From positions 124,001 through 188,000 of the forward strand of contig OMWJ01000001.1 in assembly GCA_900314725.1 (NCBI GenBank): a stretch of DNA of 64,000 nt, read 5' to 3'. The notes under the pieces are model-generated. The model worked only from the letters and a program-made list of their open reading frames with translations. It had not been told where the DNA came from and ran no database searches. Source of the DNA: an uncultured Bacteroidales bacterium. GTDB lineage: Bacteria > Bacteroidota > Bacteroidia > Bacteroidales > P3. The position numbers were made by a program, and so were the translations under genes. How positions within the stretch are numbered: the stretch's first letter is position 1; each line of letters begins with the position of its first letter. Of the stretch, positions 44,566-52,916 are shown piece by piece.

Positions 44566-45999
44566 TTATTTTACAACGGATAATTGTTTGTTATATTGTC
44601 TATTGTTGATTTTTATTGTAAAAATGTAGGTTCCGTTTCTTAAATCTGAGAGATCTATGTTACTATGACCAACATCCATTATTCCTCTTTTTAAAACTCT
44701 TCCCATCATATCCGCAATAAGATACTCTCCTTTTCCTTTCAGGTCTAAATTTAAAACATCACTTGCAGGCAAAGGATAGATAGTGTATAGGGATTGAGTT
44801 CGTTGTAAATAGATTTCTCCTAAAGAAAGCATATTATTAAAACACTGAACATTCATTGTTTGACTTTCATAGTCCTGCTTTGAGATAATAACACTATACT
44901 CTCCACTTTGTATTGGACGGAAGAAATATCCTTCATCATTAGTATAAACTTCTGAATTATCTCTGTCATGATTTTCTATAAATATTTGAACATCTGCAAG
45001 AGGTTCTGTTGTTGTAGCATCTTTAACAACTCCTTCAAAGCCCTTTTGGCAATAATCTGTCATAACAAAAAGAGAGTTATGCAGGTAATTCCAATATGTT
45101 GGTAAAGAACTTGAAGGGGGAGCATATTGAGAAGAAACCTCCAAAGTTACTTCTCTGCAGTGTGCAAAATAAGTATGCCAATCCTGTCTTCCTCCATAAA
45201 CTTTATACCAATCTCCTCCATCAACATAACCCGAAGAAGAATAGGTTCTAAAATAATTTTGTGGAGCATTATCCAATTCAGACATAAAATCTTCAGCCAT
45301 TGAAACAAACCAATTCCTATCTGCATGTGTCTTTTCTGCACTTGTCCAACAGTCATAAGGATAATTAAATACTTCTTCACCTGTATGTAGATTGGCTCCC
45401 ATATCAAACTTTTCTCTCAGAGCATAGTTCATAAAGGCTTGCGTTTCTACTTCATAGCTGTTGTTTTCTCCCATTACAGGGTCAGGAAAGTTTCTATTCA
45501 AATCCACATTATTGGCATTATATCTTGTAGCATTGTTTATGGTGTTGTTATTGTTACGATATAATCCATCAGGGTTAGCAATAGGGCAGATATACAGGTC
45601 TATATCTCTGACAGAGCAAGATGCGTAGTTATTCAAGACGCTGTCAGCCATACGCATCAAAAGAATTATACCCGTTGTTTCATTTCCGTGTATGGTTGAT
45701 GAGTAAAAAAACTTAGGCTTTTTATTTTCATTCAAGTTAGAGGATATTCTAAGAGCTAACAACAAACGGTTCTGTGTAGAATAGCCGATAGTATCTAAGC
45801 GACATATACTTGGGAAGTTGTTTTTGCAGGAATCCATAAACTTCAAATAAGTGTCATAAGTGGGATATTTATTCCATGAATACAGTTCGCTGACATCTGT
45901 CGCCATATCGTAGTATCCAGCTTTAAGACTCTCTTGTTGTGCATACGATGTTAAGAAAAATGCACACAGGAATGTAAATGATAAAATAATATGTTTCAT
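44566..45999 (-). CDS. M14 zinc carboxypeptidase with T9SS sorting tail
   Basis: A 477-residue exported peptidase. Domains in order: signal peptide (residues 1-20, ending SYA); M14 carboxypeptidase with HGNE (H104, E107) and NLHTGEEVFNYPYD (about 202-215); the catalytic glutamate in CREVTLEVS (about 284-292); a transthyretin-like regulatory domain (GVVKDATTTEPLADVQIFIE, about 323-345); and a C-terminal domain (TIYPLPASDVLNLDLKGKGE onward, ending KQLSVVK) with the shape of type IX secretion signals. Enzymes of the carboxypeptidase-N/E/D group trim basic residues from peptides. The tail implies export and possible attachment to lipopolysaccharide. Its gene lies 3 bp after dtd and 1 bp before the OMP gene. 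Confidence 0.9.
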   Translation of the reverse strand: MKHIILSFTFLCAFFLTSYAQQESLKAGYYDMATDVSELYSWNKYPTYDTYLKFMDSCKNNFPSICRLDTIGYSTQNRLLLALRISSNLNENKKPKFFYSSTIHGNETTGIILLMRMADSVLNNYASCSVRDIDLYICPIANPDGLYRNNNNTINNATRYNANNVDLNRNFPDPVMGENNSYEVETQAFMNYALREKFDMGANLHTGEEVFNYPYDCWTSAEKTHADRNWFVSMAEDFMSELDNAPQNYFRTYSSSGYVDGGDWYKVYGGRQDWHTYFAHCREVTLEVSSQYAPPSSSLPTYWNYLHNSLFVMTDYCQKGFEGVVKDATTTEPLADVQIFIENHDRDNSEVYTNDEGYFFRPIQSGEYSVIISKQDYESQTMNVQCFNNMLSLGEIYLQRTQSLYTIYPLPASDVLNLDLKGKGEYLIADMMGRVLKRGIMDVGHSNIDLSDLRNGTYIFTIKINNRQYNKQLSVVK

Positions 46000-46002
46000 C
46001 TT

Positions 46003-46455
46003 CTATTCTTTTAGTTTTGAATCAATAATTATAGTTGTAGGTCCATCGTTGCATAAGTCTATCTGCATAAACGTACCAAATTCTCCTGTAGCAACGGGTT
46101 TTCCAAGTTTGCCTTGTAGAGAAAGAACAAATTTTTCGTACATAGGCTTGGAGAACTCCGGTTTTGAACTTCTCAGATAAGAAGGGCGATTACCCTTCTT
46201 TGTTGAAGCAAAGAGAGTAAATTGACTAACAACCATTATCTGCTGATCAACATCCAAGACGCTTTTGTTCATCACTCCGTTTTCATCATCAAAGATTCTC
46301 AGTTTGACTATTTTATCTGTCAGCCATTCTATATCTTGTTCTGTGTCGGAATCTTCCACCGCCATAAGAATCATCATACCTTTGCCGATAGAAGATTTTT
46401 CTTTATTCTCTATACTTACCTTTGCCTTTGTTACTCTTTGAATTACTACTCTCAT
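46003..46455 (-). CDS. dtd: D-aminoacyl-tRNA deacylase
   Basis: A 150-residue DTD that removes D-amino acids (and glycine from tRNA-Ala) from tRNA. Motifs seen: MRVVIQRVTKAKVSI at the start, VSQFTLFASTKKGNRPS (76-92) with the active-site SQFTL, and KPVATGEFGTFMQIDLCNDG (about 118-137) with the Gly-x-x-Gly-type proofreading region. Length is normal. It follows rsgA by 15 bp. Confidence 0.95.
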   Translation of the reverse strand: MRVVIQRVTKAKVSIENKEKSSIGKGMMILMAVEDSDTEQDIEWLTDKIVKLRIFDDENGVMNKSVLDVDQQIMVVSQFTLFASTKKGNRPSYLRSSKPEFSKPMYEKFVLSLQGKLGKPVATGEFGTFMQIDLCNDGPTTIIIDSKLKE

Positions 46456-46470
46456 AAAATTCTCTTTGTT

Positions 46471-47424
46471 TTATTCCATTTCCCATTGATGTTTCTGCAT
46501 TTCATCACTTTCCAGCATCTTTATATAATTGATATACCTTTCTTGAGCTATTTCTCCATTTTCAACAGCTTCTTTTATTGCACAATGAGGTTCATGAGTA
46601 TGAGTGCAGTTATAATATTTGCAGTCGTTAAGCCTTTCTTTCATTTCAGGAAAATACAAAGCAAGCTCTTCTTTTTTGAAATCAACCATTCCAAAAGATT
46701 TGATACCAGGAGTATCTATTATGCTTATATCTTCAAAGGAAATCATCTGTGCAAAAGTTGTTGTATGCTTGCCCGCAAGATGTTGGGAAGAGATTTCAGC
46801 TGTTTTTAATCCTGCTTCAGGGAAAAGAGTATTGATAAGAGTACTTTTTCCAACGCCACTGTTACCGGCAAACAGACAAACTTTACCCTTCATTTCTTGT
46901 TTAAGATTTTGAATACCCGATTGTTTAGTTGCAGAGAGCAAAAGGCACTTATATCCTATCGTTTCATAAATTTCCATCAGCGAAGCAGCATACATCATAG
47001 CTTCTTGGTCATAAATATCTTCCTTATTAAATACTATTTCACAAGGAACATTATATGCAGACGCAGTTACAAGAAACCTGTCAATAAAAGCAGTGTCTGT
47101 TTTAGGGTCTTTTGCAGAAATAACCAAGAAAGCTAAGTCTATGTTGGATGCTATTATATGTGTTTGTTTGGAAAGTTTAGTAGAGCGTCTGATGATATAG
47201 TTTTTTCTTTCGAAAATCTTATCTATCAGAGCAGTATCTGAATTGTCTGAGAGTAAAAAATGAACTTTGTCTCCAATAGCAACAGGATTGGTTGTCTTTA
47301 TTCCTTTTATACGAAAATTACCTTTGATAAAACACTTTATCAAAGCACCATTTTCTTGCCTGACAATGTAACTGTCTCCCGTTGTTCTTACTACAATGCC
47401 TTCTGTCGTTTGGTCCTTTTGCAT
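46471..47424 (-). CDS. rsgA: Ribosome small-subunit GTPase RsgA
   Basis: A 317-residue circularly permuted GTPase. An N-terminal OB fold is followed by the G4 motif NKED (133-136), then the P-loop GNSGVGKS (187-194) and the G3 motif DTPG (237-240). A zinc-knuckle tail has C268, C273, H275 and C281. RsgA helps late maturation of the 30S subunit. It leads the envelope cluster. The product has no membrane segment. Confidence 0.96.
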   Translation of the reverse strand: MQKDQTTEGIVVRTTGDSYIVRQENGALIKCFIKGNFRIKGIKTTNPVAIGDKVHFLLSDNSDTALIDKIFERKNYIIRRSTKLSKQTHIIASNIDLAFLVISAKDPKTDTAFIDRFLVTASAYNVPCEIVFNKEDIYDQEAMMYAASLMEIYETIGYKCLLLSATKQSGIQNLKQEMKGKVCLFAGNSGVGKSTLINTLFPEAGLKTAEISSQHLAGKHTTTFAQMISFEDISIIDTPGIKSFGMVDFKKEELALYFPEMKERLNDCKYYNCTHTHEPHCAIKEAVENGEIAQERYINYIKMLESDEMQKHQWEME

Positions 47425-47448
47425 AAAAAACCTATAGTAAATTTACCA

Positions 47449-47482
47449 AAAAAAGAAGTGATGACTCATAGCTCACTTCTTT
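47449..47482 (-). terminator. Terminator after the initiator tRNA
   Basis: On the minus strand AGAAGTGA pairs with TCACTTCT across a loop of about 11 bases, followed by a run of seven T. It lies between the tRNA and rsgA, so the tRNA probably ends here. Confidence 0.7.
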
Positions 47483-47497
47483 TCCTCTCAATCTTAG

Positions 47498-47569
47498 TAG
47501 CGGGGGCAGGATTCGAACCTACGACCTTTGGGTTATGAGCCCAATGAGCTACCTCTGCTCCACCCCGCA
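47498..47569 (-). tRNA. Initiator tRNA-Met (CAU)
   Basis: A 72 nt cloverleaf on the minus strand. The acceptor stem GCGGGG/CCCCGC carries a T1-T72 mismatch, the D arm is GAGCAGAGGTAGCTC, the anticodon arm TTGGG-CTCATAA-CCCAA has anticodon CAT, and the T arm is TTCGAAT. Three consecutive G-C pairs next to the anticodon loop and the absent 1-72 pair are both hallmarks of tRNA-fMet. CCA is not encoded. A 93-residue frame on the opposite strand that ends in VAGAGFEPTTFGL is an artefact of this gene. Confidence 0.95.
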
Positions 47570-47765
47570 GTCTATCTCTTTTGTTTTGCAAAATTACAAT
47601 ACATTATTGATATTACCAAATAAAATTTTGTTTTTTTTGTTTAAGTAAGTTAAAAAAATGAGGGTAACTAAAACTTTATGAAACTGTTAAGTGTAATTTA
47701 AGATCTCTTAAAAAAAGTATAAAATATTCTTTTCTCAGCAATTTTGTTTGAAATATTGATAATAA

Positions 47766-47797
47766 TTTGCATATTTCAAAAAAATATATTAACTTTG
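47766..47797 (+). promoter_or_regulatory. Bacteroidetes promoter for the candidate RNA
   Basis: TTTG at 47766-47769 and TAACTTTG at 47790-47797 with a 20 bp spacer, the consensus arrangement. The predicted start lies at about 47804, where the outer stem of the RNA begins. Confidence 0.7.
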
Positions 47798-47803
47798 CAT
47801 TTA

Positions 47804-47936
47804 GATAATCGGTGATTTTGGGTAAGGTTTTTTTGCAAGGACTGCATATTTTCCAAAATTCACCATTAAGGGCAAAAACTCCTAATATGTCTTTTTTTGC
47901 AAAACATTTCTGATTATTTAAAATCTGCTGATTATC
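47804..47936 (+). ncRNA. Candidate structured small RNA upstream of hpt
   Basis: No reading frame accounts for this segment. GATAATC at the start (47804-47810) pairs with GATTATC at the end (47930-47936). Inside, GGTGATTTTGG (47811-47821) pairs with CCAAAATTCACC (47853-47864) with one bulge, and GCAAAAA (47872-47878) pairs with TTTTTGC (47894-47900). Together they make a closed multibranch structure of about 133 nt starting 7 nt after a consensus promoter. Downstream, 47955-47988 could act as a terminator (AAGTCTT/AAGACTT). I do not match it to a named family; a 6S-like or cis-regulatory RNA is possible. Confidence 0.5.
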
Positions 47937-47954
47937 ACTTAGTTATATAGAAAT

Positions 47955-48082
47955 AAGTCTTCGTTTTTATTAAAAAAGATCAAGACTTTTACAAAAAAGA
48001 CGAAGACTTCTTAGACGAAAACGAAGACTTATTACAAAAAAACCTTGTTATTTTCCCAGAAAACGAAGAGTTTTGGGAACAG
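47955..48082. repeat. Intergenic 21 bp periodic word array (copy 5)
   Basis: AAGTCTT at 47955, then AAGACTT at 47982, 48003 and 48024, a degenerate unit near 48045, and AAGAGTT at 48066, which gives spacing of exactly 21 bp over five steps after the first. Units read GATC-, GACG-, AACG- before the core. The first 38 bp repeat 1170-1207 at 34 of 38 bases. It lies between the candidate RNA and hpt. Confidence 0.7.
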
Positions 48083-48197
48083 TTTTTCTTTTGCTGTTAA
48101 GGATTTTAACATTTTTTATTTTCTTGCCAAATATGATTACGCTCTTTGCAATATTTTCATTTGAATATCGTTTATTTTTTAATTAATCACAAAGACT

Positions 48198-48728
48198 ATG
48201 GAGAATATAAAAAGCCTTAACAAAGAGATTTTCGTTGATAGCGAAGAGATTTCTCAAATAGTAACCCGCTTAGCCGAAAGGATTAACAACGATTACAAAG
48301 ACAAAGACCCTGTTTTTGTTGTTGTCTTGAATGGAGCATTTATGTTTGCTGCAGATTTATTGAAACAAATCAATGTCTTATCCAAGATTACATTCATCAA
48401 ACTTGCATCTTATACGAGCGATAAATCGTCTGGAACGGTCAAACAGTTGATTGGCTTGAATGAAAACCTTAAAGGTAAAGACGTGGTCATTATAGAGGAT
48501 ATTGTAGATACAGGTTTAACCATGCAATCTCTTAGAAAACAATTATTAGCTTTGGATGTTAATAGTTTGGAGATTGCCGTATTGATGTTCAAACCTCATA
48601 AATTTCAATGCAATTACCCGATAAAGTACATAGGAAAAGAGATAGAAGACCCTTTTATTGTGGGTTATGGTTTTGATTTGGACGGTTACTACAGAAATCT
48701 GCCCGCTATTTATCAAGTAAAAGAATAA
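48198..48728 (+). CDS. hpt: Hypoxanthine phosphoribosyltransferase
   Basis: A 176-residue phosphoribosyltransferase that salvages hypoxanthine (and usually guanine) into nucleotides. The PRPP-binding motif is VVIIEDIVDTGLTM (about 95-108), and other landmarks are VLNGAFMFAADLL near 44-56 and the SYTSDKSSGTVKQ loop (about 71-83) seen in HPRT proteins. Length is the family norm. It is followed by an HhH gene 18 bp on, and the periodic array precedes it. Confidence 0.94.
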   Translation: MENIKSLNKEIFVDSEEISQIVTRLAERINNDYKDKDPVFVVVLNGAFMFAADLLKQINVLSKITFIKLASYTSDKSSGTVKQLIGLNENLKGKDVVIIEDIVDTGLTMQSLRKQLLALDVNSLEIAVLMFKPHKFQCNYPIKYIGKEIEDPFIVGYGFDLDGYYRNLPAIYQVKE

Positions 48729-48746
48729 TAAATATTCTACTTTTCT

Positions 48747-49454
48747 ATGTCTTCACGTCAAAAAGTTGGTCTGGCTTTCATTATTGGGCTTTTGTTGGGC
48801 GTAGTTGTTGTATTGGCGATGATAGTATTAAAATCTGACAAAGTAACTGTTTTGTCTCTTAATGAAAGTTCTTCTTCTGAAAAACAAGCCTCTCTTTCCC
48901 CTGACAAAAGAAAGGATTCCAAGACTAATACCTCTTATCGCTATTATACAAATCCTAAAAATAAAAATCAATACCTTGAAAAACAGATTTCACAAACAGA
49001 AAAAGGTGCTTCTTCTTCAAATAGTACAAACACAATTTCTTCTTTTAAAGAAAAGATAATCATAGATTTGAACACAGCAGACACCTTAGATTTGCAGATA
49101 ATCAAAGGTATAGGCAAAGTAAGAGCGAGAAATATCTACAAATATGGGAAACAACTCGGAGGTTACGTCAATAAAGAACAACTGAGAGAAGTTTGGGGAA
49201 TAAATGATACGGTGTTTGAACAAATATCTCCGTATATTGTTTTGAAAACTAAACAAGTAAGAACAATAAATATCAATACCGAAAACATAAAAGAACTTTC
49301 TTTTCATCCATATATAGACTACTATCTTGCCAAGGCTATTATTCAATTTAGGCAACAGTATGGGAACTTCAAAAACATAGAAGAGATAAAAAAAGTTCAT
49401 CTTATGACTGAAGAACTTTACCAAAAACTTGCCCCATATCTTGCAATAAAATAA
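48747..49454 (+). CDS. Membrane-anchored helix-hairpin-helix DNA-binding protein
   Basis: A 235-residue protein with one N-terminal membrane helix (AFIIGLLLGVVVVLAMIVL), a low-complexity Ser/Lys linker, and two helix-hairpin-helix regions in the C-terminal half (IDLNTADTLDLQIIKGIGKV at about 110-130, then ININTENIKELSFHPYIDYY at about 170-190). The arrangement recalls ComEA, the DNA receptor of natural transformation, though ComEA is usually shorter. No other competence gene is next to it. It could bind DNA at the membrane. Confidence 0.75.
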   Translation: MSSRQKVGLAFIIGLLLGVVVVLAMIVLKSDKVTVLSLNESSSSEKQASLSPDKRKDSKTNTSYRYYTNPKNKNQYLEKQISQTEKGASSSNSTNTISSFKEKIIIDLNTADTLDLQIIKGIGKVRARNIYKYGKQLGGYVNKEQLREVWGINDTVFEQISPYIVLKTKQVRTININTENIKELSFHPYIDYYLAKAIIQFRQQYGNFKNIEEIKKVHLMTEELYQKLAPYLAIK

Positions 49455-49492
49455 AAAAAATTGCAAATATGCAAAGTTTTTGTATCTTTGCA

Positions 49493-49500
49493 CCTTAAAT
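49493..49500 (+). promoter_or_regulatory. -7 promoter element for purL
   Basis: TATCTTTG, a match to TAnnTTTG, 16 bp before the purL start, so the untranslated leader would be very short. No convincing -33 element is visible. Confidence 0.45.
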
Positions 49501-49515
49501 AAAATAGATTTCGTT

Positions 49516-51753
49516 ATGATACAAAGTGAAAATGTAACCATAGAAACTGCTCACAAGTTGGGTTTGCTTGATGAGGAATTTGAAAAAATAAAAGAATATC
49601 TTGGAGGAAGAACTCCAAACTTCACCGAACTTAGTATTTATTCTGTTATGTGGTCAGAACATGCTTCATATAAGAACAGTATTAAGTGGATAAAAAAGCT
49701 TCCAAAGGAAGGAAAACAGATGTTGGTGGCTCCAGGTGAAGAGAATGCAGGTATGGTTGATGTTGGTGACGGCAGAGCTTGTGTTTTCAAGATAGAGAGT
49801 CATAACCATCCTTGTGCAGTAGAGCCTTTCCAAGGAGCAGCAACAGGAGTTGGTGGTATAAATAGAGACATTTTCACAATGGGAGCAAGACCTATAGCAC
49901 AGTTGAACTCTCTGCGTTTTGGTTCTTTGAAGAGCAATCATTCAAAACGTTTGTTTAAGGGTACGGTTGAGGGTATTTCTCACTATGGAAACAGCTTTGG
50001 TGTGCCTGTTTTAGGAGGAGAAGTTTTCTTTGATGAGTGCTTTGAGAACAATCCTTTGGTAAATGCTATGAGTGTCGGCATAATGAAGAAAGAAGACCTT
50101 ATCTCTGCAGTAGCAAAAGGCAAGGGTAACCCTGTTTATATCGTTGGTTCTTCTACAGGTAAGGATGGCATACACGGAGCTACGTTTGCAAGTGCTGATG
50201 TTACTGAAAACTCTGCTGATGACATACCTTCTATCCAAGTAGGCGACCCATTCCAAGAGAAACTTCTTTTGGAAGCAAGTTTAGAACTTGGTCGTAGTGG
50301 TGCTATTGTAGGTATGCAAGACATGGGAGCAGCAGGTATTATCTGTTCTACAAGTGAGATGAGTGAAAAAGGTGGAAGCGGAATGAAAATCAATCTTGAT
50401 AAAGTACCACTTCGCCAACAAAATATTGAAGCATGGGAGATTCTTCTTTCAGAGTCTCAAGAACGTATGCTTGTTGTTGCAAAACAAGGAAAAGAAGACG
50501 TTGTTGAGAAAATATTTGAAAAATGGGATTTGAATTGTGCTAAGATAGGAGAAGTAATAGATGAAGATATGCTTTACTTCTATTGGAAGGGAGAGTTGGT
50601 TGCAAAAGTGCCAGCTTCTACTCTTGTTCTTGGAGGAGGAGCTCCTCAATATGATAGAGAATATACTGAACCTGAATATTATAAACATACTCACGATTTC
50701 AAAATTTCTGATGTTAAAGAACCATCTCTGCAAGAATGCAAGAAGATTGCTCAGGAAATGACAAAGAATCCTAACCTTGCTTCAAAACGTTGGGTTATTG
50801 AGCAATATGATTCTATGGTTGGAACAAGAAATATGACTACTAACGCTCCAGCAGATGCAGGTATTGCTAACATAAAAGGATGTTCAAACGGTATAGCAAT
50901 GACTTGTGATTGCAATTCTCGTTATGTTTATTCTGATCCTTTCATTGGTACAGAGATAGCTGTTGCAGAAGCAGCAAGAAATATCGTCTGTGCAGGAGGA
51001 GAGCCTTTGGCTGTTACAAACTGCTGTAACTTTGGTAACCCATACAAGCCTGAAACATATTGGCAGTTCGTTAATGCAGTGAAAGGTATGGGAGAAGCAT
51101 GCAAGAAGTTTGCTACTCCGGTAACAGGAGGAAATGTAAGTTTCTACAATCAGGCTTCTATCAACGGAGTTGTTGAAGCTGTTATGCCTTCTCCTGTTAT
51201 AGGTATGATAGGAACTGTTGATAAAAAATATCAGACTTCATTGGATTTCAAACGAAAAGGAGCTACAATATTCCTTCTTGGAGAAATAAAAGATGATATC
51301 AACTCTTCTGAATATCTTTATAACTATTGTGGAGTAAAACTTTCTCCTGTTCCTTATTTTGATATGGATAAGGAATATGCTTTGCAACAGGTGGTGAAAG
51401 AACTTATAAGAAAAGGTTTCATAGAATCAGCACATGACGTCAGCGATGGAGGTTTGTTTATGAACCTTGTTGAAAGTGCAATGCACAGAGACTTTGGTTT
51501 CAATATTATTTCTGATAGCGAAGTCAGATTAGATTCATTCCTGTTTGGAGAAAGTCAGTCTCGTATTGTTGTAACTATAGATGAAGACAAATATAATGAT
51601 TTTGTTGCTCTGATGAAGAAAGAGAATGTTTCTTGCCTTGCAATAGGAAAGGTAACAGACGGCGATATTATCGTTGATGATGAAGACTTTGGTTCAATAA
51701 AACAATATAAACACGTTTATAATAACGTCCTTAATGAAATAATGGACAAATAA
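49516..51753 (+). CDS. purL: Phosphoribosylformylglycinamidine synthase subunit PurL
   Basis: A 745-residue PurL (small form, fed by PurQ and PurS) that converts FGAR, ATP and glutamine to FGAM in purine synthesis. The start at 49516 (MIQSENVTIETAHKLG) is preferred over an in-frame start 36 bp earlier, which would overlap the promoter. Motifs: MWSEHASYKNS (with the catalytic His), KIESHNHPCAVEPFQGAATG (about 91-110), GMQDMGAAGIICSTSEMSEK (about 269-288), and SDGGLFMNLVESAM late. It follows the HhH gene by 61 bp and is followed by mnmA. Confidence 0.97.
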   Translation: MIQSENVTIETAHKLGLLDEEFEKIKEYLGGRTPNFTELSIYSVMWSEHASYKNSIKWIKKLPKEGKQMLVAPGEENAGMVDVGDGRACVFKIESHNHPCAVEPFQGAATGVGGINRDIFTMGARPIAQLNSLRFGSLKSNHSKRLFKGTVEGISHYGNSFGVPVLGGEVFFDECFENNPLVNAMSVGIMKKEDLISAVAKGKGNPVYIVGSSTGKDGIHGATFASADVTENSADDIPSIQVGDPFQEKLLLEASLELGRSGAIVGMQDMGAAGIICSTSEMSEKGGSGMKINLDKVPLRQQNIEAWEILLSESQERMLVVAKQGKEDVVEKIFEKWDLNCAKIGEVIDEDMLYFYWKGELVAKVPASTLVLGGGAPQYDREYTEPEYYKHTHDFKISDVKEPSLQECKKIAQEMTKNPNLASKRWVIEQYDSMVGTRNMTTNAPADAGIANIKGCSNGIAMTCDCNSRYVYSDPFIGTEIAVAEAARNIVCAGGEPLAVTNCCNFGNPYKPETYWQFVNAVKGMGEACKKFATPVTGGNVSFYNQASINGVVEAVMPSPVIGMIGTVDKKYQTSLDFKRKGATIFLLGEIKDDINSSEYLYNYCGVKLSPVPYFDMDKEYALQQVVKELIRKGFIESAHDVSDGGLFMNLVESAMHRDFGFNIISDSEVRLDSFLFGESQSRIVVTIDEDKYNDFVALMKKENVSCLAIGKVTDGDIIVDDEDFGSIKQYKHVYNNVLNEIMDK

Positions 51754-51758
51754 GATAG

Positions 51759-51786
51759 GAGAAGAGTGGAAAGAAGCACTCTTCTC
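51759..51786 (+). terminator. Hairpin between purL and mnmA
   Basis: A perfect 10 bp stem GAGAAGAGTG/CACTCTTCTC with an 8-base loop, right after purL. The T-run is weak, so it may attenuate rather than stop transcription. Confidence 0.45.
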
Positions 51787-51797
51787 TAATTACTCAA

Positions 51798-52850
51798 ATG
51801 AATATAGCTGCATTAGTTTCAGGTGGAGTTGATTCATCTGTCGTGGTTTATCAACTTAAAGAAATGGGAATTACTCCTACTATCTTCTATATTATGATAG
51901 GAATGGATGATAGTGAGTGTCCTAAGGAAGAAGACATTGAAATTACATCCTATATTGCAAAAAAATATGGATGTAAGATGGAAGTTGTCAATCTGCAACA
52001 AGAATATTTTGACAGGGTTGTAAATTATACTATAGAAACAGTTCGCAAAGGATTGACACCAAACCCTGATGTGATGTGCAACAAGATGATTAAATTTGGA
52101 GCTTTCAACGAAAAGTGGGGCAAAGATTTTGATAAGATTGCCACAGGACACTACTGCACAACAACAAATATTGAAAACAAAGTCTGGCTTTCTACTGCTA
52201 AGGACAAAATAAAAGACCAGACGGATTTCTTAGCACAGATTTCTTATTCACAATTAGAAAAAATAATGTTCCCTGTTGGAAATCTTACCAAGCAAGAAGT
52301 AAGAACTATAGCAGAAAAAGAAAAAATGCCTTCGGCTTTTAGGAAAGACTCTCAGGGAATCTGTTTTCTCGGTAAGATAAACTACAATGATTTCATCAAA
52401 CGCTATTTGGGAGAAAAAGAGGGTGAGATTGTTGAATTAGAAACAGGAAAAATTCTTGGCAAACACAAAGGCTTTTGGTTTCATACTATTGGACAAAGAA
52501 AAGGATTAGGTCTTAGCGGAGGACCATGGTTTGTTGTAAAAAAAGATATTCCAAATAATGTTCTCTATGTATCTCAAGGCTACGACCCAATTACTCAATA
52601 CGGAACAGAAATGGATTTAGGTGCTTTCCATTTTCTAACAGAAGATGTATGGGGAGATTTTGAAGGAGAAAAAGAAATAAGTCTCAAGATACGTCATACG
52701 CCTGACTTTACTTTAGGATGGATTTCCAAGAACGAAGATATTTATCATGTTCGCTTTGAACATAAATTGCAGGGCGTGGCTCAAGGACAGTTTGGCGTAA
52801 TCTATGATAAAGAAAGTCATATTTGCTACGGTAGCGGCACAATAGTTTAG
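51798..52850 (+). CDS. mnmA: tRNA-specific 2-thiouridylase MnmA
   Basis: A 350-residue PP-loop enzyme that puts sulfur at position 2 of the wobble uridine in tRNA-Lys, -Glu and -Gln. Motifs: LVSGGVDSSVV (SGGVDSS, 8-14), TPNPDVMCNKMIKF with the catalytic C94, and SQGICFLG with the second cysteine C189. The ATG at 51798 follows the purL-mnmA hairpin. It ends before a clear terminator at 52863-52892. Confidence 0.96.
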   Translation: MNIAALVSGGVDSSVVVYQLKEMGITPTIFYIMIGMDDSECPKEEDIEITSYIAKKYGCKMEVVNLQQEYFDRVVNYTIETVRKGLTPNPDVMCNKMIKFGAFNEKWGKDFDKIATGHYCTTTNIENKVWLSTAKDKIKDQTDFLAQISYSQLEKIMFPVGNLTKQEVRTIAEKEKMPSAFRKDSQGICFLGKINYNDFIKRYLGEKEGEIVELETGKILGKHKGFWFHTIGQRKGLGLSGGPWFVVKKDIPNNVLYVSQGYDPITQYGTEMDLGAFHFLTEDVWGDFEGEKEISLKIRHTPDFTLGWISKNEDIYHVRFEHKLQGVAQGQFGVIYDKESHICYGSGTIV

Positions 52851-52862
52851 AATACATTAAAC

Positions 52863-52892
52863 AAAAAGCAGAGTTGAAATACTCTGCTTTTT
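52863..52892 (+). terminator. Intrinsic terminator after mnmA
   Basis: A perfect stem of at least 12 bp, AAAAAGCAGAGT with ACTCTGCTTTTT, plus T-run. It lies between mnmA and leftward panC and could serve both. Confidence 0.85.
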
Positions 52893-52916
52893 TGTTCTTT
52901 ATTTTATACCTTATTA

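Noticed and set aside
47260..47538. A 92-residue frame ending in VAGAGFEPTTFGL
   Set aside because: Its end is the antisense of the initiator tRNA and the rest is antisense of rsgA; this string is a well-known artefact of tRNA genes.
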